Assembly: GCA_963691815.1 (NCBI GenBank)
Contig: OY829657.1
Location: forward strand, 21,674,085 to 21,738,084
Source: Echiichthys vipera
Taxonomy: Eukaryota; Chordata; Actinopteri; Perciformes; Trachinidae
Length of the DNA stretch: 64,000 nucleotides
Direction of reading: 5' to 3'
Below, one piece after another: positions 13,701 through 25,700 of the stretch. Numbering within the stretch: position 1 is the stretch's first letter; each line of letters opens with the position of its first letter. The notes below the pieces were generated by a model. The model was not told the DNA's origin, ran no database searches, and saw only the letters and a program-made list of their open reading frames with translations. A program made the translations under genes and the position numbers.

Positions 13701-16700
13701 CTGGTCCAGGACTGAGTCAGTTAGAATCCACAGATGAGTGACTATTATATTGTTTTAATATATCACAACTGGTTTTCATTCCTCTTAAAGTATATATGCT
13801 TTAATGCTTCAATAGGCAGTTAAAAAATCTGCAGAAACTGTGGGGTTCCACAAGGCTCAGTCCTTGGGCCATTGCACTTCAGTCTATACATGTATTATAA
13901 AGAAACACAATATATCCCACCATTTGTATGTCAATGACACACAGTTGTTCACTTTCCTCTGATGATCTCAGTCCTGATAACAAACTAGTAAACTGCATTA
14001 ATGATATTAATCGGTTATTAAGTTGGTTCTTGTTGTTGTGACTCAGGAGACTCAGACCAGTGACTTTCTTTAGTTGAAGAACCCAGGATGAAGAGTGACT
14101 GACCTCCTCCAAAAAGCATGCCATAGTAGGGAATGGGATTTCCAGCTGTTGCATTAAAGGACTTATCCTTGGAAAGAATGAATCCCCGTCACTGACAGAG
14201 CACAGATTGATGACGTCTGTCCCGTCAAAAAATGCCTCCAAAAGGTCTAAACGATAAAACCCTCAAATAACTTTATGTTGAGAGCAAAGAAGAATTATTC
14301 ACATGCATTTACTGAATTTAAATTTGAATAAGAGATATTTACAATCGGTGCCATGTCAGTGGAAATGTGAGAGAAAGATGTAAAGAAGAGAAGAGAAGAT
14401 AACTAAACCTCCACACAAGGCAACTGTAAAATAAAAATCTACAACCCATTCACATGCTGCACATCATAATAATATGATATTAGAAAGAGGGGACTACGAG
14501 CTACTACCAACAGGAAACCCACAGTGAAACTACAGTGAACAGAGAGCAGACGGAGGTGGACGGTGGGTTTTCCCGGTGACAGTGTACCTTCCACCGGCGG
14601 AAACATTAACCTTTGGCCTGGAGACCTTCTCAGCTGCTCGCTTTTTCAGACGTCTGCAACAGTGAGACATCCAAATTCCATCACATACAGAAGAGAGACT
14701 ACATGCAAACACACACACATATACACACACATACTGTCTCTGGGCTGCTCACCTTTAAGGTAAAGTACTGGAGAGGGTCAGCAGTGAAAAACATGTTTGA
14801 CATTCCACAAGTCCTCCAGAATATTATGTTACCGACTTCAGGTCACCACGGTATGATCACAATCAAGCAACTATTCCAACTATTCAGAAAATGAGTCTCA
14901 TTCAGCAGCTACGACACAACATTAAAAGGACCAGTGTGGAAGAAATGTAATAAGATATTCTTAATTATGTATGCATTAGTGTCTAATCATCTGAAACTGA
15001 GAATCAATGTGTTTTGGTCATTCATAGTTACATAGGGAGGGGATTCTTTGCATGGAGCCCACCATGTTTCTACAGTAGTGCGTGCTAAGCTGACACGCTA
15101 TTATTAAGCCAAGTTCCGCCAAAGACAACAAGATTAGTTAAAAAATGTTCAGGTGTGCAACACTCTGAAACCTGCCAATGTTACGAGACGGGACAATAAC
15201 AAAAACTCTCTGTACTTCCGTTTTAAATTTTTTTTATCTGGATATAATTTGTAGCTTCTTGAAATATGAACGAAGACAGTGATAATGAGAAACAGCTGCA
15301 TTTCCAGGAGTGATGAAACGGCAAAAATAAGCCTTTATTTTCCTCATTCACTGTGGCGCTCACTTACACAGACCAATCTGAGAAACTATCATTGGAAATA
15401 AGGCAGGCACACAAAAAAATACTTGATAGGTGAATGGATGAACCTGTCAATCAAACCCTCGCCAAAGCCAGTCATCTTTTCCATTGAGAAAAGCCTTCAG
15501 TGTCGTTCTTTGCTCCTTTTTCAATGAAGAAATACTCTGCAGTTGTGAAATAACTGATGTTACTGCAGCAGCTACGCTAACCTCTTTAGGAGCCGCTGTG
15601 GCTTCTCCACATTGTCACATGGAGCTGCGAGTAGCTGTGAGTAGCTCCTCACAGGACGTCGATTAGGCCTACGTCCACAAACGCATTACTGACAGGATGG
15701 ATTCTCGCGTGATCTCGCAGCATCGCTGTAGGCTACCAACAAAGTTAGCTTCACTTGCAACAAACACACAAGAATTCTTGGTTTTAGGTGATTATACACT
15801 AATGAATATTATATTACATTTCTGCCAAAAGATCCCTCTAAATCCTGCACATAGGTCCTTTAAGTATTGAAGTAAAAAGTAAACCTTTCAATGCTGGTTG
15901 TCCATCTTCTTCTCAGCTACACTCTTACGGTTTAACCAAAAAGACTAAAAAAAAGCAATTTGACTGCAGCTCAGCGCAGGTTGGCCTCTCTCCAGTCGTT
16001 GTTGTCTGTGCATTATGTGACAGCCCCCCCGCCCCAAACCCTGGATCATCCCCCTGAGCCTCAGCCTTCACACATGTTTGGGAGAAAACACACATTTCCC
16101 CTCATACTACTGTGAACCCTCTGCAGGGGATGAATAAAACGCCTTCGACTTTCAATGTGTGCAGTCATACTGGACGGACAAACTGGGAACAGAGAAGTGG
16201 AGCTCTGAGAGTCCACGAGGTAATTACTGATCTGTCCAATCCAGAATCCATATAATTTTAATTTGTTAAAAAAACAGTGTGCGCAGGTTTTTAGTGTTGT
16301 AATTGGACCATTGATCTTTTGATCATGTCCCAACTGTCCAATACAGTTAGTTATATTTGACGATTAACACACCGAAACTCAAAAATAGCAGCAGAAGGTC
16401 ACATTGGAGACGTTCCAGCTTGACATTTTTTCCAGACTAAACAAATTATACGATAAGTCATTAATCAAATTTGTGGCATATTATTTTTTTTATGTCGATA
16501 ACTGTCTCAAATCTGCCATTTTTTTCACATTTAAATATTCAGATTTAAATGCAAATATTTCACTTTCCTTTTCTGAACTGGTAACTATCACACTCTGTAG
16601 ATGTAAAAACACATGGGACTAAACACACACAGGTTAGTGATTTTCCAGCTCTGCAGGAGGTTAATAATCGCTCTTCAACTTCCTCTGCAAAGTAATGAAC

Positions 16701-19700
16701 CGAGGCGGGGAACATGAAATATGTGACCCAAAAAAAAAATGTTTTTGTCTATGCAGGAAAAACAAAAACATCCGTGGAGGGAAGGAATAAGAAATAGAAC
16801 AATCAGAAGTTCATGTGCTGCAGCAGACTGTCGACACTGAGTCCTTCCAGCCCCTATAGAGCTTACTATTATTATTTACAAAGTCCAGGGTTCCTATGCC
16901 TTTAACAAAGTGAAATTCAAGCACTTTAAGTATTTCAAGGGGCAATTTCAAGCTTTTCCAGGACCTCACTTCTGTAGTGAATTATATATTAACATATAAA
17001 GTGCATAAAGTATCAAACCATATTAAATTCAAGGGCTTTCCAGCATTTCCAGCACCGATAAGACCTCTGAAAAGTGTAAAACTAACCAGCTGCTATCAAA
17101 TTTTCCATCCAGTTCTCTGCAAGAACGTGAATATACGCATTTCCCAAAATATCAAACTACACCTTTAAGTAACCATGAAGATGAGCTACGGTCCGTTTCC
17201 ACTAACTGAGAGAATATAGATCTATGGTTTTTATGATTAAATGAAGTTAAAATCTTTCTGACGGTTGCAGCTTTAAACCTCATGAACCAGAATCAGGTTT
17301 AAGTGGGTTGAAAGAAATTCACTTACTTGTAGAAGTTCTTGTTGACTTTTCTCTCATGTGGGAATCCCAGCATGCCGCAGACCACGTGTGTGTTTTTGAT
17401 GGTCCATCCCAGGTCGCAGATCTGCGCCCAGCTGTCTTTGTATTTCACCTCCACCACACCCTCGGTGATCGGCAGCTTCTTTTTGGACATGTTGACCACG
17501 GACCGGAGCCGCACCTCCTCTATCTTGTTCTCATCCACCTGAGTCTGTTTGCAGAAAATCAGGGCTGACTGTCAGATTTAAGTTTGCCTCTAATTACTGT
17601 GCATTAATGAAGAATTAGTTGCTTATTTGCATGTAAAATACTTGTTTTGTGACTAAAAACAGACATTTTACACAACACAGATGTAGTCAAAGAAAACCTG
17701 TACGTACATTTTTATATAAATCTACTTTTCTGACACAGTAACTCTTTCTTACTTTTAAATATTTTACTGTAGATTTCCTTAAAATCTCTCTATGGATCAA
17801 TTCATCATATAAAATGTTAGTACACATTGAACGTTCATACTGACACATCCATGCACGTCTCTTAAAGACTCTTGAATGAGAGGAACAGACAAAACAGTGA
17901 GTCGCAGCTTTTACAGACAGTCATTTTAGCTCTAAACAGACCCTAAGTGGTAACCATGCAATGAGTCACTTCCGCTGTGGTTTATTTGGAAAGGAAAAAC
18001 AGGCTTGTGGTCACAGATTGAAGTCTGGACGCCACATCTGACTGAGCCTGAATCGCAGCAACAGGCAGAAAGAGGGAGAGCAGTCGTGCGTCTTAAAGGC
18101 CGCCCACTTTCTCTTATGAAACTTTTTTTCATAAGAGCCTTCTATGTAACAGAGACGCCTCGTCCAGTCACTCAAGACGTTTCCAGTGGTCTGTGGAGAC
18201 GAGTCTCCGGTCTAACCTTGTTCACCTCGGACCACTCAGTTATACAAGTGGAAATCAAAGAAAAAAAACTATGGCCAAATGGAAATGGCTAAGCCGGCAT
18301 CCCTCAGCTTTAAATCTTTATTTATCCAAAGAGAGTTTACTGAGCACACTTCCGCTTTTTTAGAAACACTTTCTTCACTTTCACTCACCATTCACATGAA
18401 ACAAACGTAAAGAAAAGCCAAGTTCAAGGAGAAAAGACAAATAGCATGTACTGTAGGCTGTTCCCAGTATAAGTTTTGTACCATTTACAAATCCATGCTT
18501 GGTCTGTTGCCCCCTTATTTATCCACGTACGTGTCACATAAACAGCCTGTGATCCCAGGACTTCTTGACTCTCTCTGTCCTTATTGTGCGGACAGATTTT
18601 GGATAAAAGGCCTTTCCAGCGTGGTTACTCTGGAGGATTTTAAACTTACTTTGAGAAATCTGACGTGATCATCTGTGGGGGTCTGCTCTTGTTTTTCTAG
18701 ATAGTTTTAAACAACAGCCATGACACTTAGAACAGTCCATAATAGTGAGGAGTGCAGTTTCCTCTTTGTGTGAATGTCCTGTTCTACGTAACTGTGTGTT
18801 GTTTTGTTGTTGTATGTTCATCAGGTCTCTCTTGAGAATGAGACTCTGTGTCTCACTGAGATTACCTGTAAAAATAATGGTTATAAAAAAACAAAAGAAT
18901 AGAAATCTCAGTTTACACCACAATTTAAGCATTTATTTTTTTTACAAATCAAAAAATTAGATTTGGAGCTTCAACTGCATTTAGTGTCACACTTTGTCTC
19001 TTGTCCCTATTCTCCAGACACATCTAGCTCCCAAAATTCAGTCATTGCTATTTTGCACCAGATGTCCTGGGACATTCCCCCTTTACCCATCACCATCATT
19101 AACGCCTGTTCCCACTTCCTTTATCAGCCCTGCCTGGCCTACGCCCCCGACTCCCCACCTGCCTCCCATTCCCTCATCAGCCACTCTCCACATATCCTTG
19201 TCCACTTCCACTGTGCTCTGTCTGCCATTTGGACACTTTTTTGTGCCATTCAGAATGCATTCTGCTGCTTCCAACTGTCTGCATTTGTGTCCAACCCCTG
19301 TTCTCCTGCATCACCAGCTGGGCAACAACTAACCATTGTTTTTATTGTCAATTATTGTTTTAGTAGTTGTTTGGTCTATAAAATAGTGAGTATTTCAAAA
19401 AGCTTAAGATAATGTCCTCAAGTGTTAAAGATATTCAGTTTACTGTAATAGAGGAGTAAAAAAAAGAAAATATTCACATTTAAGAAGGTGGAATCAGAGT
19501 ATTTTGACTTTTCTTTCTTAAAAGTCGAGCCAATTAATCGATTATCAAAACAGTTGGTGATTTATTCAATACTTGATAACTTATTAATTCATCCTTGCAG
19601 CTCTATTACCCACCGTGACATTTACTGAACAATCTCTGGAAACATTACATTTAAAAACTCAACAGCAATGTTTACTGATGAAACAGACATATCTGAAGGA

Positions 19701-21278
19701 TTTAAAGTCTACCAAAGGAATGCCAAACAGCTGTTTATCTCCATAAAAACGAAAAAGACAATGATAGACAATGCTTTATTGATTCAATCCTTTATAATTT
19801 GTGCATGTTACTAAACTGTAACAGAGCTGCTGCTGCTGAAGGAGGTCACAACATCACAACAGCAGAATTCCACATGTGAACCGGTGACCCTGAGGTCACA
19901 ACCCCACAGACAACAAGTCGAAGGACCTGATGCTGTTACGGACGGTATGCCAGCTCTCAACACATTACGTCACCTTAGCACAATATACTAGCTTTTAACA
20001 GGCTCAGACACATGGTATGGAGCAGAGCGAATTAACACCATGTGTGGCAGCTACAGGTGGGTTCAGTCTTATAGTCTATAGGCTGTGGAGCAGCAGCGCT
20101 GTAAACACAAAAGTGAGTTTATGGGCTTGGAACAGCTTCTTAATGGACGTTCATTTACAGCAACAAAACTACAAAAACAGGGGCGTCTGTGGAGGAGGCA
20201 GAGTGGGTCGCCGACCTGAGAAGATCAACGGTTCGATCCCCAAGATATTAAACCTCACACTGCTCCTGAAGACTGTGCCAACAGTGATCCAAACACCTTG
20301 CATGGCGTGGGAATGTGTGTGTGAAAGGGAGATTGTTAAAGCACTTTGAGTGGTAGGAAGACTAGAGAGGTGTTATATAAATATGAGACCATTAACCAAA
20401 ACATATTTAAATGTAATTTATCAACTTACATCAATAACATTCGAGTCCACAAAGCCGGGAATCCTCTCGTCTTTGCACACAACTCCGGCGTCCTCGTCAT
20501 GAGTGCAGTCGCTGTTGCCCCAGCCGCGAGACTTGCAGAGCTCGATGCTCTTCTCACCTCCGTTACACTGCACGTTGTCCAGCCAGATTTTCCCTGGACA
20601 GGCAGCAGAATGTCAGTGTGGCTCCGGCACACTCCCAGGCCTGCATTATGTAATGGGTCCAGGCCTGGAAGTGACACTCGGTTGCTTGGGGAACTTATTA
20701 GAATCAGCTTAATGCCTAAAATGTAGTCTGATATGTTTAAAAGTCCTCCTAATGAACATCTTTCTAATTTCACAACATTAAAGTATCATTTAGGTGGAAA
20801 TATCCCAATAAATATAAAGAGATGCTCATGATGAACACCATGAACACCCATATGGCAGAGCAGACAGCGTCTTAAACCAGAAACTGAATCTCAGGATGTA
20901 GCTGAGGTCCCTCTTACCTTGGCCCTTGCCGTATTTAGCGCTGTGGGTCCACCCTGTTGCGGAGACGAAGCCCATTTGGCGACAGAGCACGTTGGCGTTT
21001 GTTATTGAGAAGTCGTCATCACAGATGGTTCCCCACTCTCCTTTGTGGAAAAGCTCGACCCGACCCTCATTGTGTTTTCGGGGGTATCCAGATAGTCTGA
21101 CCCTTAGCCGCTCAGTCTGGACCTGGGGGGATGGGGACGGCGTGGGTGATGGTGTGGCTGCTCGCGTGGGTGTCCGCGTGGCTGTGTTTGATGGTGTGGT
21201 CTGGGCTAAACAGTACGGTAACCACAAGCCAAACAGAAGGCTGAATGCCAAACGTTGCCTGCGTCTTGACTTCTCCAT
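1775..21278 (-). CDS. loxl3: Lysyl oxidase-like 3 (four SRCR domains plus LOX catalytic domain), 13 coding exons plus one alternative exon
   Basis: Secreted copper- and quinone-dependent amine oxidase that oxidises lysines in collagen and elastin for cross-linking. Coding exons, 5' to 3' on the minus strand: 21278-20918, 20593-20430, 17538-17327, 12309-12102, 11280-11100, 8051-7897, 7071-6901 (7a; alternative 7b 6267-6112), 5084-4925, 4175-3932, 3808-3693, 3280-3144, 2052-1941, 1848-1775. All junctions are AG/GT and phases close, giving 764 aa with 7a (human LOXL3 is about 753). Residues 1-25 look like a signal peptide, followed by a Thr/Pro-rich linker and four SRCR domains (about 58-540). 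The catalytic domain has copper histidines H618, H620 and H622 (motif CHGHYH), LTQ lysine K645 and LTQ tyrosine Y681, spaced as in LOXL2. LOXL3 rather than LOXL2/4 is indicated by RPLHMLYCAAEE, GRADFKPKAGRHSWVWH and ESDFTNNAMKCNCKYDG. I cannot decide between fish a and b paralogues. The start ATG follows a splice acceptor at 21287/21288. Confidence 0.95.
2341..2937. mobile_element. TIR element (MITE) with TA target duplication
   Basis: Left end CCGTATTTTTCGGATTAAAA and right end (reverse complement) CCGTATTTTTCGGATTATAA form inverted termini, flanked on both sides by TA. Sub-terminal 'gagtataagtc(g/a)cac' copies repeat the theme at both ends. The ~600-bp interior has no transposase. It lies in the intron before loxl3 exon 12. 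Confidence 0.8.
3480..3605. repeat. Fragment of a dispersed fish repeat
   Basis: The sequence runs TGACATGGAGGGGGCGGGAC, CAGCCACCAGGGGGCAATCC, ATGTTTTGGCTTCCCCTTTG and CTTTATATACAGTCTCTGG. I recognise these phrases as a widespread fish non-coding repeat. It is in the loxl3 intron between exons 10 and 11. Confidence 0.5.
5540..6105. repeat. Dispersed 'AAGTACTT-rich' teleost repeat, split by an AT-rich insert
   Basis: Phrases such as ACTGTTACAAGTAAAAGTCC, TGCATCAAAATCTTA and the end module CAAGTACTTCAGAGTTGTAC plus TTAAGTACTTGAGTAAATGT belong to a very common non-coding fish repeat. About 180 bp of AT-rich sequence (about 5855-6030) interrupts it. It ends within about 10 bp of the splice donor of loxl3 exon 7b. 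Confidence 0.6.
6112..6267 (-). other. loxl3: loxl3 exon 7b: second, alternative copy of the first half of SRCR4
   Basis: 156 bp (52 codons, phase 0 to 0) with an acceptor ending TTTCTGCAG and a strong donor GTAAGTAG. It encodes VRIAGGRTHYEGRVEIQVG, then SKWGTVCSTGWTTKEAMVVC, ending in HAIT. It reads directly into the next exon, whose product begins ETWYWDSSN, just as 7a does. Compared with 7a it lacks the sequon-bearing insert. Both splice sites and the reading frame are intact, so this is not an obvious pseudo-exon. Using 7b alone gives a 759-aa protein; using both would give 816 aa with an extra half domain. Confidence 0.85.
6901..7071 (-). other. loxl3: loxl3 exon 7a: first half of SRCR4, version with an NGT sequon
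   Basis: 171 bp (57 codons, phase 0 to 0) flanked by an acceptor ending CACAG and a donor GTAGGT. It encodes IRLTGGRTRYEGRMEV, then a short insert containing SNGTQS, then WTTKEAMVACRQLGL, ending in VQ. The N-G-T sequon (N449 in the 764-aa model) lies where LOXL2 carries its SRCR4 glycosylation site. Its neighbour 7b encodes the same domain half, so one spliced message would be expected to contain only one of them. Confidence 0.9.
10055..10385 (+). mobile_element. L2-like LINE reverse-transcriptase fragment, degenerate
   Basis: Conceptual translation in shifting frames gives RSLGVICDADV, RLDYCYALYVGIS-like and TARNLLD-like pieces that match the post-catalytic part of L2-type reverse transcriptases. 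Frameshifts and stops break it. It lies in the loxl3 intron between exons 5 and 6 and is in the opposite orientation to the gene. Confidence 0.6.
13207..13454. mobile_element. Short Tc1/mariner-like TIR remnant
   Basis: Left end ATACACTGCATGGACAAAAT and right end (reverse complement) ATACGCTATGTGGCCAAAGG, each followed by TATGGACAC, give imperfect inverted termini next to TA dinucleotides. They resemble the ends of a widespread fish Tc1-type family. The ~250-bp interior carries no coding sequence. Confidence 0.6.
13815..14070 (+). mobile_element. L2-like LINE fragment containing the decayed reverse-transcriptase active site
   Basis: A frame near 13843-13872 reads VPQGSVLGPL, a standard LINE reverse-transcriptase motif, followed at 13921-13950 by HLYVNDTQLF. 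The usual active-site sequence is YADDTQLY, so one catalytic Asp is replaced. This part belongs upstream of the 10-kb fragment in an intact element, but lies downstream of it on the same strand, so the two are separate insertions. Located in loxl3 intron 3. Confidence 0.6.
14922..15864. mobile_element. TIR element flanked by TTAA
   Basis: The left boundary TTAAAAGGACCAGTGTG and the reverse complement of the right boundary, TTAAAGGACCTATGTGCAGG, form inverted ends. TTAA at both edges suggests piggyBac-type target duplication. The interior (~930 bp) encodes no recognised transposase. Located in loxl3 intron 3. Confidence 0.6.
16870..17095. repeat. Dispersed 'caagcactt/caaggacc' repeat fragment
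   Basis: Phrases AATTCAAGCACTTTAAGTAT, TCAAGCTTTTCCAGGACC and GGCTTTCCAGCATTTCCAGC resemble a fish repeat that also appears at about 33540-33975. Non-coding, in loxl3 intron 2. Confidence 0.4.
18420..18900 (+). mobile_element. LINE 3' end remnant
   Basis: The tail contains TCTCTTGAGAATGAGACTCT, then TCTCACTGAGATTACCTG and an A-rich end. This resembles the common fish LINE terminus with alternating 'gagatct' phrases followed by 'cctggttaaataaa'. The coding part upstream is too decayed to place. Located in loxl3 intron 2. Confidence 0.45.
20179..20394 (+). mobile_element. tRNA-derived SINE
   Basis: The element has a pol III B box GGTTCGATCCC (20230-20240) with an A-box-like stretch upstream (GGAGGAGGCAGAGTGGGTCG). 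The tail module includes AAAGCACTTTGAGTGGTAGG and AAGACTAGAGAGGTGTTATA, typical of fish tRNA-SINEs. It sits in loxl3 intron 2, about 40 bp downstream of exon 2 on the gene strand. Confidence 0.8.
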
Positions 21279-21965
21279 GATTTCAGCTGCACAAAATAGA
21301 AAACGAGAAGAGTTTCAGGATTTTCTATATGTCTAAATACTGATTATTGGGCCCATTCAGGAAGATTTTATCAGGTGTCATAATCAGTTTAAGAGGTGAG
21401 CAACAGACAACTGACAAACCAGCATTAATACACCAGGATATATCACCACAAAACTAAAAGATGATCATATTAACTTTAACTCTTAGTATGCAAAAGGTTT
21501 CTTCAGATATAATGTCACTTTCCTCAGTAGGGGAGATAAACATGGTGGGTACAACATTAAATTACATTTTCCCAAAGGGCCACAAAAACCTTTGGGGATG
21601 CTACTTTTAGCTAACGTGACTCTCTCCAGATGAATTTGGTTCTGCCTTGCTTCACTCATCCATCTGGGATCGCTCCATAGGAAAGTGATTTCAGGAGGCT
21701 GGGCTTTATCAAAAATCCTTGCATATGATTGGATAAACCACTTGTCCATCATCTTAACAGACGTGCTACTTCAACCACTCACATCGAAACCAACCTGTGA
21801 TGCTGATGAGAGCGACGCAGGAAAAAACTAAAACAGAACATCTGACAGGGTTTCCACCGACAAAAGCCTTCAGAGCCTTTCTCTGGTGTTCGACACGGAT
21901 GAAAAAGCAGCATCCATGTTGACGCCTGCTTCTTCGATGCGAGCCGCCATTGTTGTCTGAATCAC

Positions 21966-24100
21966 AACAGTCGCTTCTCCGCTACACACATCTACAAAAT
22001 CCTGCGGTGCATTTTGTGCATAAAAGGTGCTAAATAAATAAAGTTCATCTATTGATTATTTCTGAAAAAATACACTTATTCACTTGCTGACATGGTCTGA
22101 CACATAACTTTTCATTAAACCCCAACATCCAAGTTTTTGTATGGAATCAACAAACAATAAAAGTATATATAAAGTTTTATTAGTGAGCATTAGAGCTACT
22201 GGAAGAATTGTTGTTTCCTTCAGACATAAGCTGTTTCCACCTGTTCCAGTCTTTATGGCTCCAGCTTCACAGACGTGAGAGTCAAATCGATCTTTGAATA
22301 AGATAAAGTCAAACTACACTTAACCTTTACAAACAGGTGGGTAAGTCACCTGTTATGGTTTTTAGTGTCTTAATGCCCCCTTTTTAATGTGTGTTCCCCC
22401 AGCAGAAGTGTGTTTTGTTTAGGGAACCTTGAAGGTACCATACTGTGCTAAAAGAGTATAGCAGAGGGAGCTCTCTGAACAGCCCAAGTTATTATCGAGT
22501 TGCCCCCTTTTTTGGTGGCACTCAGCCCTGGTCCCCTAAGCGATAATCTGAATGTACAGTATTTCATAAATAGCTGCAGTTAAAAACCAGTGGAGCTGAA
22601 AATACACTCAGCGTATGGAAGGAGGTTTGATGTAACTGTGTAGTTTCTCCAGCAGTTTGATTGGAACCATCTGGTCAGTGTTTACTCCACTCGGATGCCT
22701 CAGTAGCAGCACGAGCAGTCTGATCACAAATCTTACATGAATGCTTTTATTTATTAAACTAACAGTTGCACTTTCACAGTATGTTTGGCCCTTTGTGCAA
22801 CTTTCTGTGCAGGTTTTTTTTTTATCATTCATTCATATTTCTTGATGCAATAAGCCCCTTTTTTCCGAAAAAAAATGTTCACTCTTCTCTCTTAACCCGT
22901 CCTGTACGGCTCTGGAGAATGCTAACATAAGCCTGCTATTGATACCTTGCCGGCTACACTATTTAGTTTTTTATCAAGTGGGGGGTTGTTCCTTCAGAGA
23001 CACAAATACAGTAGTGTGATGTGTTTGTACAGAAACCACAAACTTAAGGTGCCCTTTTCCAAAACACGTCTGTGAGAATGACTGCGTCGTCTGAGTCCGA
23101 TTTCACAGTGTATGGAAGGACACGCACGTTCACACTACGCTTTAGTCAGCAGGAGCTTTCAACATGTCTGAACTGAAGCCATGTGGAGACACAGGTATAT
23201 TCTGTATCTGAAAGCTGCCTTTGCCTTTGTCATACTGAAACCACGAAAATACGACCCAAACTGAATTAACTTGAATTATCCTGAGATTGACCCACTGCAA
23301 TCATTCAGCGGAAAGGGAACCTGACGTATTGATACAGAATATAAAAAGGTTATTTACAAATTGATTTGGTAGCTTTTGTTACAGGAAAACTCCATCTCAT
23401 TAGGATGCACAGATCTGCAAGTATATATGATTTGAATGTGCTAATGAACCCGTTATATATGCTCTATATTAGATACGCATATGCATACGGATGGAGCCCT
23501 CTGTCCTACATTCCGTCCTCATTTCTGTGCGTATCCTGGAGCTTGCGGATACGTGCCAATATGGACCAAATGTTGCAGTACCACCAGAAATCGTGGGGGC
23601 AGTGTCGGGCATTGTACACAAAAAGTGCCGTGAATAGCAGCAACGAGCAAGTCATCAAAAGCCCCGACCATGGCCCAGACGGACATACTGAAATACTGAA
23701 AGGGACGTTTGTTGTCAATTTCTCTCATCTGTAAAACTAATGTCTGGCCGTCTACAACGTTGCCCGCCATTTTGCTTCCTTCTCAAAAGACGCAGAATTG
23801 CTATCTCCTCCATCGTCTCCACGTTTGTTGTTGTCAAACTTTTTTTCCTCCAAAAAATCTGAGAGACGCCCTCTAGAGGATGTTTTGCTCAACGTAGAGG
23901 ATGCATGAAAGCACGAGGGCAGTGACGATTAGAACGTTGACCATGTACGTCTTTACTTGTGCATGAAATGGGAGCATAAATGAGCCTTAACATGGGGCCG
24001 TGTTCATATTTATAAAGGGGATGTCTCCACAGACACACAGATTGGAATACTCAGCAACAAGTGCTTTTATTAGTGGGTCATATGATCAGTCACCATTGTT
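21966..24100. other. loxl3 intron/5' interval with a possible DNA-transposon remnant
   Basis: Around 23480-23800 the minus strand encodes KRPFQYFSMSVWAM and GAFDDLL, faintly like the N-terminal FxMS...FDDLL region of Harbinger transposases. No termini or DDE motif were found, so this is a weak suggestion. The rest of the interval shows nothing definite. Confidence 0.25.
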
Positions 24101-25429
24101 CTAACTTGCTCTTTGATAGAGAGGAACTTAACAGACCATTAACTTGATGAAAAACTTACGGATTATATCTTTAATTCAAACCAACCCTCTCTCTCTCTCA
24201 CACGCACACTGAGCTGCTTATCTTCCTCTCTCGCCCCTCGCTGAAGCAGGAACTCTCCATACCAATGTGCTCATGGGTCAGGTCTTGTGAAAGGATCAAA
24301 TCAAGCAGCAGCAGTTCTCCGACTCAACATACAGAACACTTGGGTCATCACAAAGTCTTCCTGAGATGCCGCATGCATAGGCAACAAACGAAAACAAACC
24401 CAACTCTGATGATCTGATAATCACTAGCAGAGGTCTGTTACCTTGTTGTGGTTTTGTTAAAGTGGGAGCAAAAGAAAACGTTGTTGACCTCAGAGGAACT
24501 TTGTGAGACTTTATACCTAAACTAGTCCACGTGAGAATAAACCACACCAAAATGGATGCGATTGTTGCTCCGAAAGGGAAACATATGGTGGACAAACAAT
24601 TTTTCTAGAATTCAGAGAAAGTGAAGCCTGATTAGGGGTTGTTGGCTTTCTGATCCACCTATTTTGTAAAGACGCAAATCTCAAACCATAATTTTCCAAA
24701 ATCAACAGAAACATTTAGCAGTGCCACTTTCCAATAAGGCATTTAAAGGAAATGCCATAAAAGTCTGTCTAGCTCTTTAAGACATCAGAAAAACACAACC
24801 AATGCACCATTTCGCCACTTACCTGGAAAACAGCTGCAGATTTATTATTTATTGACAATTTACAAACATTTAAAACTGCAGACTTGATGGTTTATTAGAG
24901 AGGGACGATGTATTAATGCATATGGACATAGCAAATCGAAAACGCCCTCAGAAAGGATTTCACAACCCATTCTTACATTAAACATTAGTAAATAATCCCT
25001 TAGTAAATATAGCTTTAACTCATTGATCCTTAATGAGTGTGCCTTATTAGAAAGTGGGGCCTATTTAAAAAAGTTTCAGCACACTAGATTTGGGATTCCT
25101 GTGAGGACACTTGAGACTATTTCCCCCAGAGTCAATATTTGTCTTTGGGAACACATTTTGTTTCCTGTTGCTGCATTCCACACATTTTCCATCTCCAGTA
25201 TAAAAGTGAAAGTTTCTTTTAGTAGAATAGCCATCATAAGTGAAGCCACAGACTGTAAAGCACAATGCTGCCTCACAGTCACACACACCCACACTGAGTG
25301 CTAAAAATGTAGCTGTTTTTTTAATTATTTTTTTTTAACTTTTACTGCGAAAACACAGCAAAATCACTTTGTAAAGACTCAAGTTCTGCAACAAAATCCC
25401 CCTGCATGTCTCAAACAGATGTGCCTTAC

Positions 25430-25700
25430 CTTATGGTTCCAGTATGAGGAGGTTACAACGGTTCCAGTGGAGTAAAGGAGCTGGTGGTCCAGATGAGATC
25501 GTGAACTGAACCCCCTCAAAAGAATAAATATCCCGGTTCTTGTGCTAATTAATGTCCTCCATCAAACTCGGGTCCAGTGTGCGGGGCAGTGGTCCATCCA
25601 GCAGCCAATTACTCCTTAAGCGGTATTGTGTGTAAATTGCCCGCTGCGCAGCCCTCACTGAGCAGGAGGAGGAGGAGGAGGAGGAGGAGGAGGACTGGAT
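25430..25700 (-). other. loxl3: Probable loxl3 5' non-coding first exon and promoter region
   Basis: A strong donor (AAG|GTAAGG, exon end at 25430) lies upstream of the coding start exon, which itself begins at an acceptor 8 bp before the ATG; at least one 5' UTR exon is therefore needed. Upstream sequence contains an ATTGG (inverted CCAAT) motif, an ATATTTATT stretch that could act as a TATA-like element, and a (GGA)n run at 25663-25694. If the transcript begins above 25562, it carries a five-codon upstream ORF (25562-25545, ATG to TAG). The transcription start is not visible, and a second CAG|GTAAGT-type donor near 24822 could mark an alternative first exon. Confidence 0.45.
25663..25694. 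repeat. (GGA)n trinucleotide repeat
   Basis: About ten GGA/GAG triplets near the proposed loxl3 promoter. A purine-rich tract like this near a transcription start can form non-B DNA, but nothing in the sequence shows a function. Confidence 0.9.

Noticed and set aside
18963..19412. 149-aa plus-strand ORF rich in Pro, Ser and Cys
   Set aside because: No domain, no splice context, C-rich low-complexity DNA inside loxl3 intron 2 beside a LINE remnant.
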